Source: Enterococcus sp. DIV1094
GTDB lineage: Bacteria > Bacillota > Bacilli > Lactobacillales > Enterococcaceae
Length of the DNA stretch: 64,000 nt
Reading direction: 5' to 3'
Assembly: GCF_017316305.2 (NCBI RefSeq)
Contig: NZ_CP147250.1
Location: 1,508,001 to 1,572,000 of the forward strand
Part shown: in pieces, positions 51,207 through 60,513 of the stretch
How the letters are laid out: each line of letters opens with the position of its first letter
Position numbering within the stretch: the first letter of the stretch is position 1
The notes under the pieces: model-generated
The model's input: only the letters and a program-made list of their open reading frames with translations
What the model was told of the DNA's origin: nothing
Databases searched by the model: none
Program-made: the position numbers and the translations under genes

Positions 51207-51828
51207 TAAGAAAAAATACTTGCTTCTTTTGGCAGGAAGTCCTGGGACGGGGAAAACCTATTTGATGGAACGACTCTTCGAACGGTTTCCGACGATGTAT
51301 CGTCTTACTTTAGATGAAATCAAGGAATATTATGCCGAATCTCTTGGTTTTGATGATCTAGCTGAACGAGCAGAGCAGGAAAAAAAGAAGGTGTATCCAT
51401 TCTTTTATCAGGCGTTGGAGTTATATATGGAAGCAGGAAAGAAAGTGATTGCTTCTGAGTATCCATTTAGTGAAAAACAAAAAGGTCCCTTACAAGCACT
51501 AGCTGAAAAATATGGTTATGAAGTGATTACGATTCGTTTGCATGCAGACTTTGATGTATTATGGCAACGACGTTACAAAAGAGATCGTGATCCAGAGCGT
51601 CATTTGAGCTATATCATGGACCATTACCATTACGGAGATACCTTAGCAGATCGATCGTTAGGAACGAATCATATTACGAAAGAAGAGTTTCGCGCGATCA
51701 TCGATAAACGGCAATATGAACAATTTGAATTGGGGACGCTCTATACATTCGATGTGACTGATTTTAGTAAAGTAGATTATACGTCGTTGTTAGATAAGTT
51801 AGAATGGCAAGTGAAGAATGACCAATAA
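51190..51828 (+). CDS. P-loop kinase-like ATPase at the end of the PTS operon
   Basis: 212 residues from ATG 51190 (GGAAG 8 bp upstream; overlaps the aldolase end by 17 bp). Walker A GSPGTGKT (about residues 16-23) and a kinase-style arrangement (LTLDEIKEYYAESLGF; KVIASEYPFSEKQKG; lid segment WQRRYKRDRDPERH). Resembles zeta-toxin/Gluc-kinase-like small-molecule kinases. It may phosphorylate the sugar or product handled by the operon. The substrate is unknown. Last gene before a terminator. Confidence 0.8.
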   Translation: MQERANKKKYLLLLAGSPGTGKTYLMERLFERFPTMYRLTLDEIKEYYAESLGFDDLAERAEQEKKKVYPFFYQALELYMEAGKKVIASEYPFSEKQKGPLQALAEKYGYEVITIRLHADFDVLWQRRYKRDRDPERHLSYIMDHYHYGDTLADRSLGTNHITKEEFRAIIDKRQYEQFELGTLYTFDVTDFSKVDYTSLLDKLEWQVKNDQ

Positions 51829-51880
51829 CAATTAATGTCTAGTTGATTGATACAAGGTTTAAATAAAGCGTAAAAAGAGA

Positions 51881-51917
51881 AAGCCTATCCGGTTTATTGA
51901 GGGATAGGCTTTTTTTA
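51881..51917 (+). terminator. Terminator of the PTS-aldolase operon
   Basis: AAGCCTATCC (51881-51890) and GGATAGGCTT (51902-51911), then T6. Confidence 0.92.
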
Positions 51918-51940
51918 TTCCTAGATTGATGTGAAATTGG

Positions 51941-52765
51941 TCAAAATGATTCTTTGGCGGATAACCAATCGGATAACTCCTTTAAGACTGTCTGGACTTG
52001 TGGTTCGCTTGTTTGTTTCAAAAAATCATGTTCTAAATCATAAACAGGTTTGAATCGACTATCCGGGATCTGTTTGCTCAGCCTTTTACTCGAAGCAAAA
52101 GGGACTTCTTGATCTGTGGTGCTGGCTGTACTAAAGCAAGGGGGGAAATCAGCGAGTTCCTCTTCACGGATGGCATAATCTGACCAATCCTGTGATTTTG
52201 GTAACCCATAGTAGTCGGCTAAGATACCTTGTTGTTGACCATAATGATAAAGTAAGGCACGAGTCATCAATGGATCATCTGCCAGTGGTGTTTCTTGATC
52301 GATTCCAGTAAGGACTTCAGCTGTCAATGTTCTCTCTGTGGGAGAAGGGTCTTTTTTCAAGAATTCAAAATCAGTATAACCATAAAAATTGATCAAGAAA
52401 TTTGGTGTGATTTCTTTATTCCTACCTAAATGTTTGGTTAAATGGAACATCAAATAACTCCCAGCAGAACGCCCACAAATACCAAAGGGCTGTTCTTGGA
52501 TGATCATTTTTCCTAAGACAGAAAAACTTTTATTTAGCGTTTCAATGATCTCTGCTACCGACGTATTAGGATCCAACAAGTAATCAAGAGATAAAATCGT
52601 ATAGCCTTGATCTAGAAATCGATTTTTTAGTGCATGTGGCAAATCGGTTTTTGATCCATAAATAAGTCCGCCACCGTGCAGGTAAAGGATATATTTTGGG
52701 GTATTGCTTTGAGCGTGTTCGATCGTTACCGTAATGTCATCAAGTAATTGTTTGGTTTCTTTCAT
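51941..52765 (-). CDS. Alpha/beta hydrolase, esterase-like
   Basis: 274 residues. Oxyanion motif YLHGGGLIYG (about residues 27-36), nucleophile in GICGRSAGSYL (Ser about 104) and a late DLEHDFLK (acid and His, about 246-253). This is a lipase/acetylesterase-like alpha/beta hydrolase. GAGGAG precedes ATG 52765. It overlaps the upstream PucR regulator gene by 26 bp and so belongs to the ureide/oxamate regulon; it might hydrolyse an ester or amide intermediate, which is inference. Confidence 0.85.
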   Translation of the reverse strand: MKETKQLLDDITVTIEHAQSNTPKYILYLHGGGLIYGSKTDLPHALKNRFLDQGYTILSLDYLLDPNTSVAEIIETLNKSFSVLGKMIIQEQPFGICGRSAGSYLMFHLTKHLGRNKEITPNFLINFYGYTDFEFLKKDPSPTERTLTAEVLTGIDQETPLADDPLMTRALLYHYGQQQGILADYYGLPKSQDWSDYAIREEELADFPPCFSTASTTDQEVPFASSKRLSKQIPDSRFKPVYDLEHDFLKQTSEPQVQTVLKELSDWLSAKESF

Positions 52766-54332
52766 TTGCTTGTCTCCTCATCTTGATAATATAAGCACCA
52801 ATCTCATGATTGACCATTTGTAACGGATTCGTTAAATCGATGGATAAATAGTCTGAAATTTTTTGGAGACGATAACGAATCGTTTTGGCATGTAAAAACA
52901 TGGCTTCTGCTGTTTGTTTGTAGTTACGATTGTGTTGTAAAAAACAATAAAAAGTTTCAAATAAGTCGTGGTCTGTTTGGGCTAGTTGCTCTAATCTCGC
53001 AGGGATTGCTTCTTGCAATGTCGCTAGCTTGTTTTCTCGAATAAAATGTTTGAATATACCAATATCTTCGGATATCACGATTGGTCCGTTGTAGAAGGAG
53101 GTGTTGAATTTCAAAATATCCAAACACTCAATTAACAATTCCTTGATTTCTTGTCGTGGCTTTGATTGGCTGATGGCAAATGTTACTTGTTCATTTTCTG
53201 CAAGAATCTCTGTCATTAGATGTGCAAGCTGACTTTTAGTGATTGATCCTTCCGTTTGATCAAAGTTATATAAAACAGCAGAATACTGGTGTTGGTCAAA
53301 AAAGATTGCTTCTTTTTTCAATGTCCGCAACAGTGTAAGGATGCGATTTTTCATCAACTGTATTGGTATTTCTTTTGTTGAAAAAACAATTGTTTGATAG
53401 GAATCTTTTGACTGCATATGCGCTTCTTGCAACAAGCTATCGAGTTCTTCGGGATTGCGTGGGGTATTCTGTAAGATGGCATCAGCCAAATTATTTAGTC
53501 GTGTATAACGCTCTTTCTTCAATAAACTTTCTGTATTGAATTTTTCTTGTAATGCATCAATGGCATTTTCGATGATGACTAAGTCAGTTTCTTTGACTTG
53601 CTGATCGTTTAGATAAACAAGCAACAAACAGTTGAGAGAATAGTTATTGAAGATAGTGATCTCTAATGCGTAATATTTCCGCGAGTCTGTTTGAGAATAA
53701 AGTGTTAGTAAAGAGTAATCATTTTTCATGAAATCTGTCTGTAGAAGAATCTCCCTTGAGAGTACGATCGCATTCGTAGGAATCGGACCGTCACTGATTT
53801 CGATTTCTTTATCAAGTAATTTTAAGGAAAAAGGAAGTTTGATGATTTGATAAAACTCTTGCATGATTGTTTCTAAAGAAGAAAACTGTTTTTCTAAGCG
53901 ATTGAATCTCTGCCTTGCTTCATAATAAGTTCGCAAAGTACGGGCATGTGCATTGAGTAAGGGTTCATAAATCGTTAATAGGATTTTTTCATAGCTGATT
54001 TCTTGACTGATCTTGATCAAGGGGATTTCATATTTGAAGCACAACTTAATAAACCATTCGGGAATCACTTTAATGAACCGATCTGTTTTTAAGACAAGTC
54101 CACTGATTCCGATTTGACACATCTTGATAAAAAAATCTTCTAGTTCTTTTTCTGCCAAGTCATTCAATGCATAAAACGAGGTTAGTATCAGTTGATTTCG
54201 TTTACTCCAATTTTCGATGTCAATGGCTTCCAAGACCATCGCTGTCTCAACTTCATTATCCAACCCAATCTCATTAGTTAGGATCTTACCTTTTTTCAGC
54301 TCCCCTAGCGACAATAACTCCCCTAATTTCAT
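52740..54332 (-). CDS. PucR-family transcription regulator
   Basis: 530 residues. An N-terminal PucR sensory domain (about 1-125, starting MKLGELLSLGELKKGKILTN, typical of purine-catabolism regulators), a middle GGDEF-like fold (about 270-400) and a C-terminal PucR-type HTH (about 465-525: NRNYKQTAEAMFLHAKTIRY RLQKISDYL region). AGGAG precedes ATG 54332, preferred to upstream codons. Divergent from the AllFG-like gene across 121 bp, so it probably activates both directions in response to a purine-degradation product. Confidence 0.9.
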   Translation of the reverse strand: MKLGELLSLGELKKGKILTNEIGLDNEVETAMVLEAIDIENWSKRNQLILTSFYALNDLAEKELEDFFIKMCQIGISGLVLKTDRFIKVIPEWFIKLCFKYEIPLIKISQEISYEKILLTIYEPLLNAHARTLRTYYEARQRFNRLEKQFSSLETIMQEFYQIIKLPFSLKLLDKEIEISDGPIPTNAIVLSREILLQTDFMKNDYSLLTLYSQTDSRKYYALEITIFNNYSLNCLLLVYLNDQQVKETDLVIIENAIDALQEKFNTESLLKKERYTRLNNLADAILQNTPRNPEELDSLLQEAHMQSKDSYQTIVFSTKEIPIQLMKNRILTLLRTLKKEAIFFDQHQYSAVLYNFDQTEGSITKSQLAHLMTEILAENEQVTFAISQSKPRQEIKELLIECLDILKFNTSFYNGPIVISEDIGIFKHFIRENKLATLQEAIPARLEQLAQTDHDLFETFYCFLQHNRNYKQTAEAMFLHAKTIRYRLQKISDYLSIDLTNPLQMVNHEIGAYIIKMRRQANERNQTIT

Positions 54333-54453
54333 CGTATTCTCCTTTTTTCCTTTTATGGATAAAAAGTATAGCATTATTTTAGAAATACGTCCGATGTAAA
54401 CACTTTCTTATTCTTCTACAATGAGAATGTAAGAATGATTAAGGAGGTCTATT
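54333..54453. promoter_or_regulatory. Divergent control region of the oxamate cluster
   Basis: Contains ATTCTT..CTACAATGAGAATGTAAGAAT-type inverted halves (about 54409-54437) upstream of AAGGAGG. A likely PucR-binding region; promoter boxes are not clear. Confidence 0.45.
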
Positions 54454-57400
54454 ATGTTAGAAACGGTTGTTTTACCAAATAATTATCAAGATTCCATCAA
54501 CTTGATGCTATTGACCAATCAAATCAATTCTCTTGAAGAAGTCAATATGAGTCAGATCATGATGGGAACAGATGCCAATAAAGATATTTTGAATAACACG
54601 TCACTCCTAACCGAAAAAGCCAAGACTGCTTCTGCAAACGATCTGATGATCGTTGTAGAGAGTGAAGATAAGGCGATTATGGAGAAGGTACTGCCGATGA
54701 TCGATGATTTTTTAGCGGATCTATCGGCAAAAGAAACGGCACAAACGAAAAAGTCAGTAACGACTTGGAAAGAAGCACTAGAAGAATTGCCAGATGCTAA
54801 TGTAGCTTTGTTTAGTATTCCAGGAGAATACGGCGCATCAGAAATGGAACGTGCGCTGAAAAACAATCTACATGTATTTTCCTTTACGGATAATATCGCA
54901 ATCGAGGATGAAGTACGTCTAAAAAAATTAGCCCACGAAAAAGGTTTGCTGATGATGGGACCGGATTGCGGGACAGGAATTTTATCCAGTATTCCGATTG
55001 CATTTACAAATGTTGTAGCACCAGGGAATATTGGTGTGGTTGGTGCATCTGGTACAGGAATCCAAGAAGTGACGACGATCATTGATCGCCTTGGTGGCGG
55101 CGTGGTCCATGCCATTGGTACAGGCGGTCGAGATCTTAGTGATCATGTAGGGGCAATCACCATGAAAGATGCCATCATCGCACTTGAAAAGCATGAACCT
55201 ACAGATGTGATTTGTGTGATCTCTAAGCCACCTGCAAAAGAAGTACGAGATGAAGTCGTGCAATTGTTACAAAGTATTTCGAAGCCGGTCGTCGCTATTT
55301 TCTTAGGAGAAAAACCAACGAATCACGAAGGAAAGGTTTATCTCGCGCATACATTAGAGGAAGCCGCACATATTTCCGTTGATCTAGCAAATGAAGCAAC
55401 AGTGAAAAAGAATTATTTTGAACCAATGGAAAAGCCAGACACTGTCACACTTGCTGAAAGTAAAGTTGTTAAAGGCTTGTATTCAGGTGGGACACTTGCT
55501 GCTGAAGCAGGAATGTTGATTTCTGAAGCATTAGATTTGGGTGGGTTGGTCAAAGCGGATGGGTTCATCCTAAAATCTCAAGGATACGAAGTGATCGATT
55601 TAGGGGATGATCGTTATACGCAAGGTAAACCACATCCAATGATTGATCCGGAAGTCCGTATCCATAAAATCGAAGAGTATGCCAAGCAAGAAGAAACTGG
55701 TGTGATTTTGTTTGATGTTGTTTTAGGGTATGGTGCCCATGAGGATATGGTTGGTGCATTGTTGCCAGCGATTAAGGCTGCGCAGTCACAAGCAGAAATG
55801 GCAGGGCGTGAACTTTATTTTGTAGCGACCGTGTGTGGAACGAAGAATGATCCACAAGACTATCAAAAATCGGTCGATCGTCTGAAAGAGGCGGGAGTTT
55901 TTGTTGCAGAAAGCAATGAAAAAGCTGTTCAATTGGCGCTGTTGTTGAAAGGAATCACTTTGTCGGAAGAGGATAAAGAGGTTATTCCATACAAAGGGGA
56001 GACAGTAACTGTTCCTCAGCCAAGTGAACGTGTGATGGAATTATTGACGACGAAACCACGTGTTATCAACATTGGTTTGAAAAGTTTCACTGAATCGATT
56101 GATACTTACGGTGGACAAACTGTCCAGATGGATTGGCGTCCTCGTGCGAGTGGAAATAAGAAAATGATCAAAATCTTGGATGCATTAGAAGAATATCAAG
56201 ACAACATTGAAGAAGAGAATCAGAAAGTGACAGAGAAAATCAAGAATGCACAGCCATTTCTGACGGATGTAGTTCCTGCAAAAACTGTGATACCAGAATT
56301 AAATGATCCGAAGCAAAAAACACTTTTACATGCAGGTCCGCCAATCTCATGGGCTGAAATGACCGGTCCGATGCGTGGCGCGTGTCTAGGAGCGGCATTA
56401 TTCGAACGGTGGGCAGAGACGGAAGAAGAGGCAATGGCACTTTTTGAAGCAAATGAAGTCCGTTTTATGCCTTGCCATCATGTGCAAGCAGTTGGGCCAA
56501 TGGGAGGGATCACTTCGGGTGAGATGCCTGTCTTTATTGTTAAGAATCGTAAAGAAGGGAATCAAGCATACTGTATTTTGAATGAAGGCATAGGGAAAGT
56601 CTTACGTTTTGGTGCGTATTCACAAGAAGTCGTTGATCGTTTGGATTGGATCAAAGATGTCTTAGGTCCAACAATCAGTCAAGCCTTGGCATTAACAGAG
56701 GAGGGATTGAATCTGAATGTTTTGATTGCCCGTTCGATTACAATGGGCGATGAGTTTCATCAAAGAAACATTGCGGCCTCACTGAATTTCTTAAAAGAAA
56801 TCGCCCCACTAATCATTAAAACGGAGATTGCAGAAGAACAAAAGTATGAAGTAATCAAGTTCTTAGCAGATACCGATCAGTTCTTCTTGAATATCATGAT
56901 GGCAACTGGTAAAGCAATCGTTGATGGTGCGCGTAAAGGGACTAAAGGTACGATCGTCACTACGATGACACGTAATGGTGTTGACTTCGGTGTTCGAATC
57001 GCAGAAACAGGCGATACATGGCATTGTGCGCCAGTAAATACACCTAAGGGATTGTATTTTACAGGTTTTAATGAAGAAGACGGTAACCCAGATATTGGCG
57101 ACAGTGCCATCACAGAAACGGTTGGTGTAGGTGGCATGGCTATGGTGGCAGCTCCTGGAGTAACACGCTTTGTTGGCGCAGGTGGCTTTGAAGACGCATT
57201 AGCAACATCGAATGAAATGGCCAAAATCTGTGAAGGGCATAACCCAACTTTTTCCATACCGACTTGGGATTTCCAAGGCACTTGTTTAGGGATCGATATA
57301 CGAAAAGTTGTCGAAACAGGAATCACGCCGGTCATAAACACTGGCATTGCACATAAAAATCCTGGGGTAGGTCAAATTGGTGCGGGGACAGTTCGAGCGC

Positions 57401-57465
57401 CATTGGCATGTTTCGAGAAAGCACTAGAAGCCTATGCGAAAGAACTAGGAATCAATGTTGAGTAA
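54454..57465 (+). CDS. Fused FdrA (AllF)-DUF1116 (AllG) protein, oxamate carbamoyltransferase subunit
   Basis: 1003 residues. Residues about 1-510 match FdrA, a succinyl-CoA-synthetase-like fold (MMGPDCGTGILSSIPIAFTN; GVVGASGTGIQEVTTIIDRL near 195-215; VVLGYGAHEDMVGA near 420). Residues about 530-1003 match DUF1116/YlbE (AGPPISWAEMTGPMRGACLG near 632; MPCHHVQAVGPMGGITSGEM near 670; IADTDQF..; NTGIAHKNPGVGQIGAGTVR near 967). In E. coli these are two proteins, AllF and AllG, that with AllH form oxamate carbamoyltransferase, making carbamoyl phosphate and oxamate from oxalurate. Here they are one chain. AAGGAGG precedes ATG 54454. The next gene (AllH-like) overlaps by 11 bp. Confidence 0.9.
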   Translation: MLETVVLPNNYQDSINLMLLTNQINSLEEVNMSQIMMGTDANKDILNNTSLLTEKAKTASANDLMIVVESEDKAIMEKVLPMIDDFLADLSAKETAQTKKSVTTWKEALEELPDANVALFSIPGEYGASEMERALKNNLHVFSFTDNIAIEDEVRLKKLAHEKGLLMMGPDCGTGILSSIPIAFTNVVAPGNIGVVGASGTGIQEVTTIIDRLGGGVVHAIGTGGRDLSDHVGAITMKDAIIALEKHEPTDVICVISKPPAKEVRDEVVQLLQSISKPVVAIFLGEKPTNHEGKVYLAHTLEEAAHISVDLANEATVKKNYFEPMEKPDTVTLAESKVVKGLYSGGTLAAEAGMLISEALDLGGLVKADGFILKSQGYEVIDLGDDRYTQGKPHPMIDPEVRIHKIEEYAKQEETGVILFDVVLGYGAHEDMVGALLPAIKAAQSQAEMAGRELYFVATVCGTKNDPQDYQKSVDRLKEAGVFVAESNEKAVQLALLLKGITLSEEDKEVIPYKGETVTVPQPSERVMELLTTKPRVINIGLKSFTESIDTYGGQTVQMDWRPRASGNKKMIKILDALEEYQDNIEEENQKVTEKIKNAQPFLTDVVPAKTVIPELNDPKQKTLLHAGPPISWAEMTGPMRGACLGAALFERWAETEEEAMALFEANEVRFMPCHHVQAVGPMGGITSGEMPVFIVKNRKEGNQAYCILNEGIGKVLRFGAYSQEVVDRLDWIKDVLGPTISQALALTEEGLNLNVLIARSITMGDEFHQRNIAASLNFLKEIAPLIIKTEIAEEQKYEVIKFLADTDQFFLNIMMATGKAIVDGARKGTKGTIVTTMTRNGVDFGVRIAETGDTWHCAPVNTPKGLYFTGFNEEDGNPDIGDSAITETVGVGGMAMVAAPGVTRFVGAGGFEDALATSNEMAKICEGHNPTFSIPTWDFQGTCLGIDIRKVVETGITPVINTGIAHKNPGVGQIGAGTVRAPLACFEKALEAYAKELGINVE

Positions 57466-58315
57466 AAAAGAAATCTACCTGAGCGAGTATCTTGTCCCTC
57501 TTCAACAATTTGGAAAAACAGGTATGATCCACAGCGTATTCGATCGTTCGTTCAATCTTGAAATCAATGGACAATTGATTAACATTGCATGTTTTCACGA
57601 TTATCTGTCCAGCTTTGGAATCAATCTTCCTGAGGAGCGATTCCAATCTCTTTCCCCGTTTGTTCAGATAGGAAATCGAGTGAAAATAAGTCAAGACATG
57701 TTGATGATCTACAGCACACAAGGTGTAAAAAAAATCGCGCTTCAACCGTATCAGTCGGTTGCGCTAAATATATTCTCACTAGGTATAGCCAAAAAGCAAT
57801 TACTCGTGTTGAAAAAAAAGTTGGCGAAAAAACACTTGCAGGCAAAAATCGGTTTGCCAGTGGATCACCGTGCAAGTACCTTGTTTACCAATATGGCACA
57901 GTCAGATAAAGAGTGGACACCAACTGAGTGGCAAGAAGTCGTTAGCTATTTATTAGGAAGAGGGAAAGGCTTGACGCCTAGCGGTGATGACATATTGATG
58001 GCTTATCAGCTTGTTTTAGGGGCACTTTCAGATCCTAGAGGAGCAGCGTTAGCTGTTGCTCTAGGAGAAGTGCAAACGGGAACGACCGCTATTAGTCAAG
58101 CCTACTTGACCTGTGCAATAAAAGGATATGCTAACTCTTTAGTATATGGATTATTTGCAGATTTAGCACAAAATAAAGAAGAAAAAATAGATGAACAGTT
58201 GGAGAAAATCATGCAGATTGGACATTCTTCGGGAAAGGATCTGGCTTTTGGCATCTGGTTGGCGTTACAAGCAATCGAAGGAGAAGAAAGTGGGGAAAAA
58301 CATGGAAGCGAGTAA
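57455..58315 (+). CDS. DUF2877 protein (AllH-like), oxamate carbamoyltransferase subunit
   Basis: 286 residues. The C-terminal half has the DUF2877 signature VVSYLLGRGKGLTPSGDDIL near residue 162 and LAFGIWLAL near the end. In E. coli AllH (YlbF) completes the AllFGH enzyme. Overlap of 11 bp with the AllFG fusion and of 14 bp with the transporter gene indicates a coupled operon. It probably shapes the active site or assembles the fused subunit; catalytic residues are not assigned here. Confidence 0.87.
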   Translation: MLSKKEIYLSEYLVPLQQFGKTGMIHSVFDRSFNLEINGQLINIACFHDYLSSFGINLPEERFQSLSPFVQIGNRVKISQDMLMIYSTQGVKKIALQPYQSVALNIFSLGIAKKQLLVLKKKLAKKHLQAKIGLPVDHRASTLFTNMAQSDKEWTPTEWQEVVSYLLGRGKGLTPSGDDILMAYQLVLGALSDPRGAALAVALGEVQTGTTAISQAYLTCAIKGYANSLVYGLFADLAQNKEEKIDEQLEKIMQIGHSSGKDLAFGIWLALQAIEGEESGEKHGSE

Positions 58316-59546
58316 ACAGAAACAAGTAGTAAGGGTCAGCAATACTTATTGGATCAAAGTAGTGGCAATCTTTTTTATTGGTTGGGTTTTGATGTATGCT
58401 ACGCGGACGATATTCAACCCGATCATGGGTGTAGTAGGCGAAGAATTTGGTTTAAGCAATACACAATTAGGATTAGCAAATAGTATTTTCTTTCTGACCT
58501 ATGCGATTGCCCAGATTCCTTTTGGGATCATTGGCGACAAAATCGGTAGAAAATTAGTGATCACGGTAGGTTTTCTGCTTTTAGCAGTAGCCACTTATTT
58601 CACTGGATTAGCCACAACTTTTATTCTATTTTTAGTCATTCGCGCGATCGCTGGGATTGGTCAAGGTGCCTATTATGGCCCACAGTTTGCGTTATCAACC
58701 GAAGCAATCCCAAAAAGTAAACGAACGATCGGGAATGCTATCATCAACAGCGGTATGGCATTTGGAACATCAGGTGGCTATCTTCTATCAAGTAAATTAG
58801 TCTTGGAAAATGGGGATGATTGGAGTCGCCCTTTCTACCTTATGGCGATTCCCACATTGATTGTCGGGATTTTATTCTATGTGTTACTGAAAGAAAAAGT
58901 GATCCGTCCGGGTGAAGAAGCAGAAGTGGAAGAAGGGCCAAAAGAAAAGATTTCCTTAAAGCAGATTTTTACGAATCGCAATTTGGTTGCAGCCTTTATT
59001 TTATGTTTTACCAGCATTTATGCTAATTTTGTGATACTTACTTGGCTGCCGCAGTTTTTGATTGCAGAACGTGGATTTACTGGAGCGAGTGTCGGCTTTA
59101 TCTCCTCTTTAGTACCTTGGGCATCGATTCCAGGAGCCTTACTCTTTGCACGAATCAATGATAAAACAGGGGCAACGAAAAAATTGGTCTTTCTTCTGGT
59201 GCCATTAGCAATCGTTTCGGTTTTTGCCATTGCTTTTGTCACTGATCGAACGTTATTGATCACGGTGTTGATCCTTTATGGATTAACTGGGAAGTTGGCG
59301 CTTGACCCGATCATGGTGACATTTGTTACAAAACATGCACCAAGAGCAGCATTAGGGACGACGTTAAGTGCATATAATTTTATCGGGATGTCAGGTTCGA
59401 TTTTGGCTCCTTACGTTACTGGTTATTTAGCAGATACTTCAGGATCGATGCAAGTTGGTTTTTACCTTTCTTGTGTCTTGTTGATTATCGGTTTGATTCT
59501 CTTTGCAATATTGGCAAAAGAAGAGCACAAACAAACGATAGAATAA
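58302..59546 (+). CDS. MFS transporter, anion/ureide type (ACS-like)
   Basis: 414 residues from ATG 58302 (GGGGAAAAAC upstream, overlapping the allH-like gene). Twelve membrane helices; MFS signature GDKIGRKLVITVGFLLLAVA (about residues 81-100) and the N-terminal YATRTIFNPIMGVVGEEFGL. Placed between AllH and carbamate kinase, it probably brings in the ureide or oxalurate that feeds the pathway. Specificity is inferred from the operon only. Confidence 0.85.
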   Translation: MEASKQKQVVRVSNTYWIKVVAIFFIGWVLMYATRTIFNPIMGVVGEEFGLSNTQLGLANSIFFLTYAIAQIPFGIIGDKIGRKLVITVGFLLLAVATYFTGLATTFILFLVIRAIAGIGQGAYYGPQFALSTEAIPKSKRTIGNAIINSGMAFGTSGGYLLSSKLVLENGDDWSRPFYLMAIPTLIVGILFYVLLKEKVIRPGEEAEVEEGPKEKISLKQIFTNRNLVAAFILCFTSIYANFVILTWLPQFLIAERGFTGASVGFISSLVPWASIPGALLFARINDKTGATKKLVFLLVPLAIVSVFAIAFVTDRTLLITVLILYGLTGKLALDPIMVTFVTKHAPRAALGTTLSAYNFIGMSGSILAPYVTGYLADTSGSMQVGFYLSCVLLIIGLILFAILAKEEHKQTIE

Positions 59547-59568
59547 TGAAAAGAGGTGTAACAAAGAG

Positions 59569-60507
59569 ATGAGTTTAAATGTGATTGCTTTGGGTGGAAA
59601 TGCTATTTTGGAAACAGATCCCACCGATAAAGGACAAAAAGCAGTAGTGGAACAGGCGGCGGAAGCCATTGCGGCTTTCGTTGAACAAGGGGAACAAGTC
59701 ATCCTTTGTCATGGCAATGGCCCGCAAGTTGGAAATTTATTGTTGCAACAACAAGCAGCAGTAAGCGAAAAAAATCCTCCGATGGATTTGGATACATGTG
59801 TAGCGATGACGCAAGGAAGTATTGGCTATTGGCTGCAACAAGCATTGACCAACGCTTTTATACATCGTGGAATCAAACAACCGGTCGTCTCGATTGTGAC
59901 ACAAGTGCAAGTCGATCCAAACGATCCCTCGTTTCGGAAGCCAACAAAACCAATTGGTCCATTTTATACAGAAGAGGAGGCAAAAAAAGCGGTACAACAG
60001 GATGGTGGGAAATTCGTTGAAGACGCAGGACGTGGCTATCGTAAAGTCGTCGCTTCTCCCCAACCCCAAAAAATCGTTGAAAAAGAAGCCCTACAAGCTT
60101 TGGTGGCAGCCAATGTTGTGACGATTTGTGCAGGTGGCGGTGGGATTCCGGTGATCAATGAATCGGGAAATTATCAAGGTGTTGAAGCAGTCAATGATAA
60201 AGACTTTTCAGCTGCCTTATTAGCAGACACTATTGGTGCTGATCGTTTGATTATTTTGACAGGTGTTGATTCTATCTATATCAACTATGGGAAACCGGAA
60301 GAACAAGCCCTACAGATGATAACCCCGGAAGAAGCAAAAGAATATGTGAAGGCGGGGCATTTTGCCGCTGGAAGTATGTTGCCGAAAGTAGAGGCAGCAA
60401 TTCGTTTTGTTGAAAAAGATGTGAGGTGCCAAGCGATCATCACTTCTATTGCACAATTGAACCATCTGACTGAAGGCGTGGGGACAGTGATTCAACAAAC
60501 GAGGTAA
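59569..60507 (+). CDS. Carbamate kinase, catabolic
   Basis: 312 residues. Motifs: LNVIALGGNAIL at the start, CHGNGPQVGNLLLQQ (about 46), CAGGGGIPVI (about 185), VEAVNDKDFSAALLA (about 202) and a C-terminal FAAGSMLPKVEAAIRFVE (about 265). Standard carbamate kinase (ArcC/AllK type): carbamoyl phosphate plus ADP gives ATP and carbamate. No arcA/arcB genes are here, so the carbamoyl phosphate should come from the AllFGH enzyme. AAGAGG precedes ATG 59569. Confidence 0.95.
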   Translation: MSLNVIALGGNAILETDPTDKGQKAVVEQAAEAIAAFVEQGEQVILCHGNGPQVGNLLLQQQAAVSEKNPPMDLDTCVAMTQGSIGYWLQQALTNAFIHRGIKQPVVSIVTQVQVDPNDPSFRKPTKPIGPFYTEEEAKKAVQQDGGKFVEDAGRGYRKVVASPQPQKIVEKEALQALVAANVVTICAGGGGIPVINESGNYQGVEAVNDKDFSAALLADTIGADRLIILTGVDSIYINYGKPEEQALQMITPEEAKEYVKAGHFAAGSMLPKVEAAIRFVEKDVRCQAIITSIAQLNHLTEGVGTVIQQTR

Positions 60508-60513
60508 ATAGAG

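Noticed and set aside
59706-60020. 104-codon ORF inside the carbamate kinase gene
   Set aside because: Frame shadow of a strongly conserved gene.
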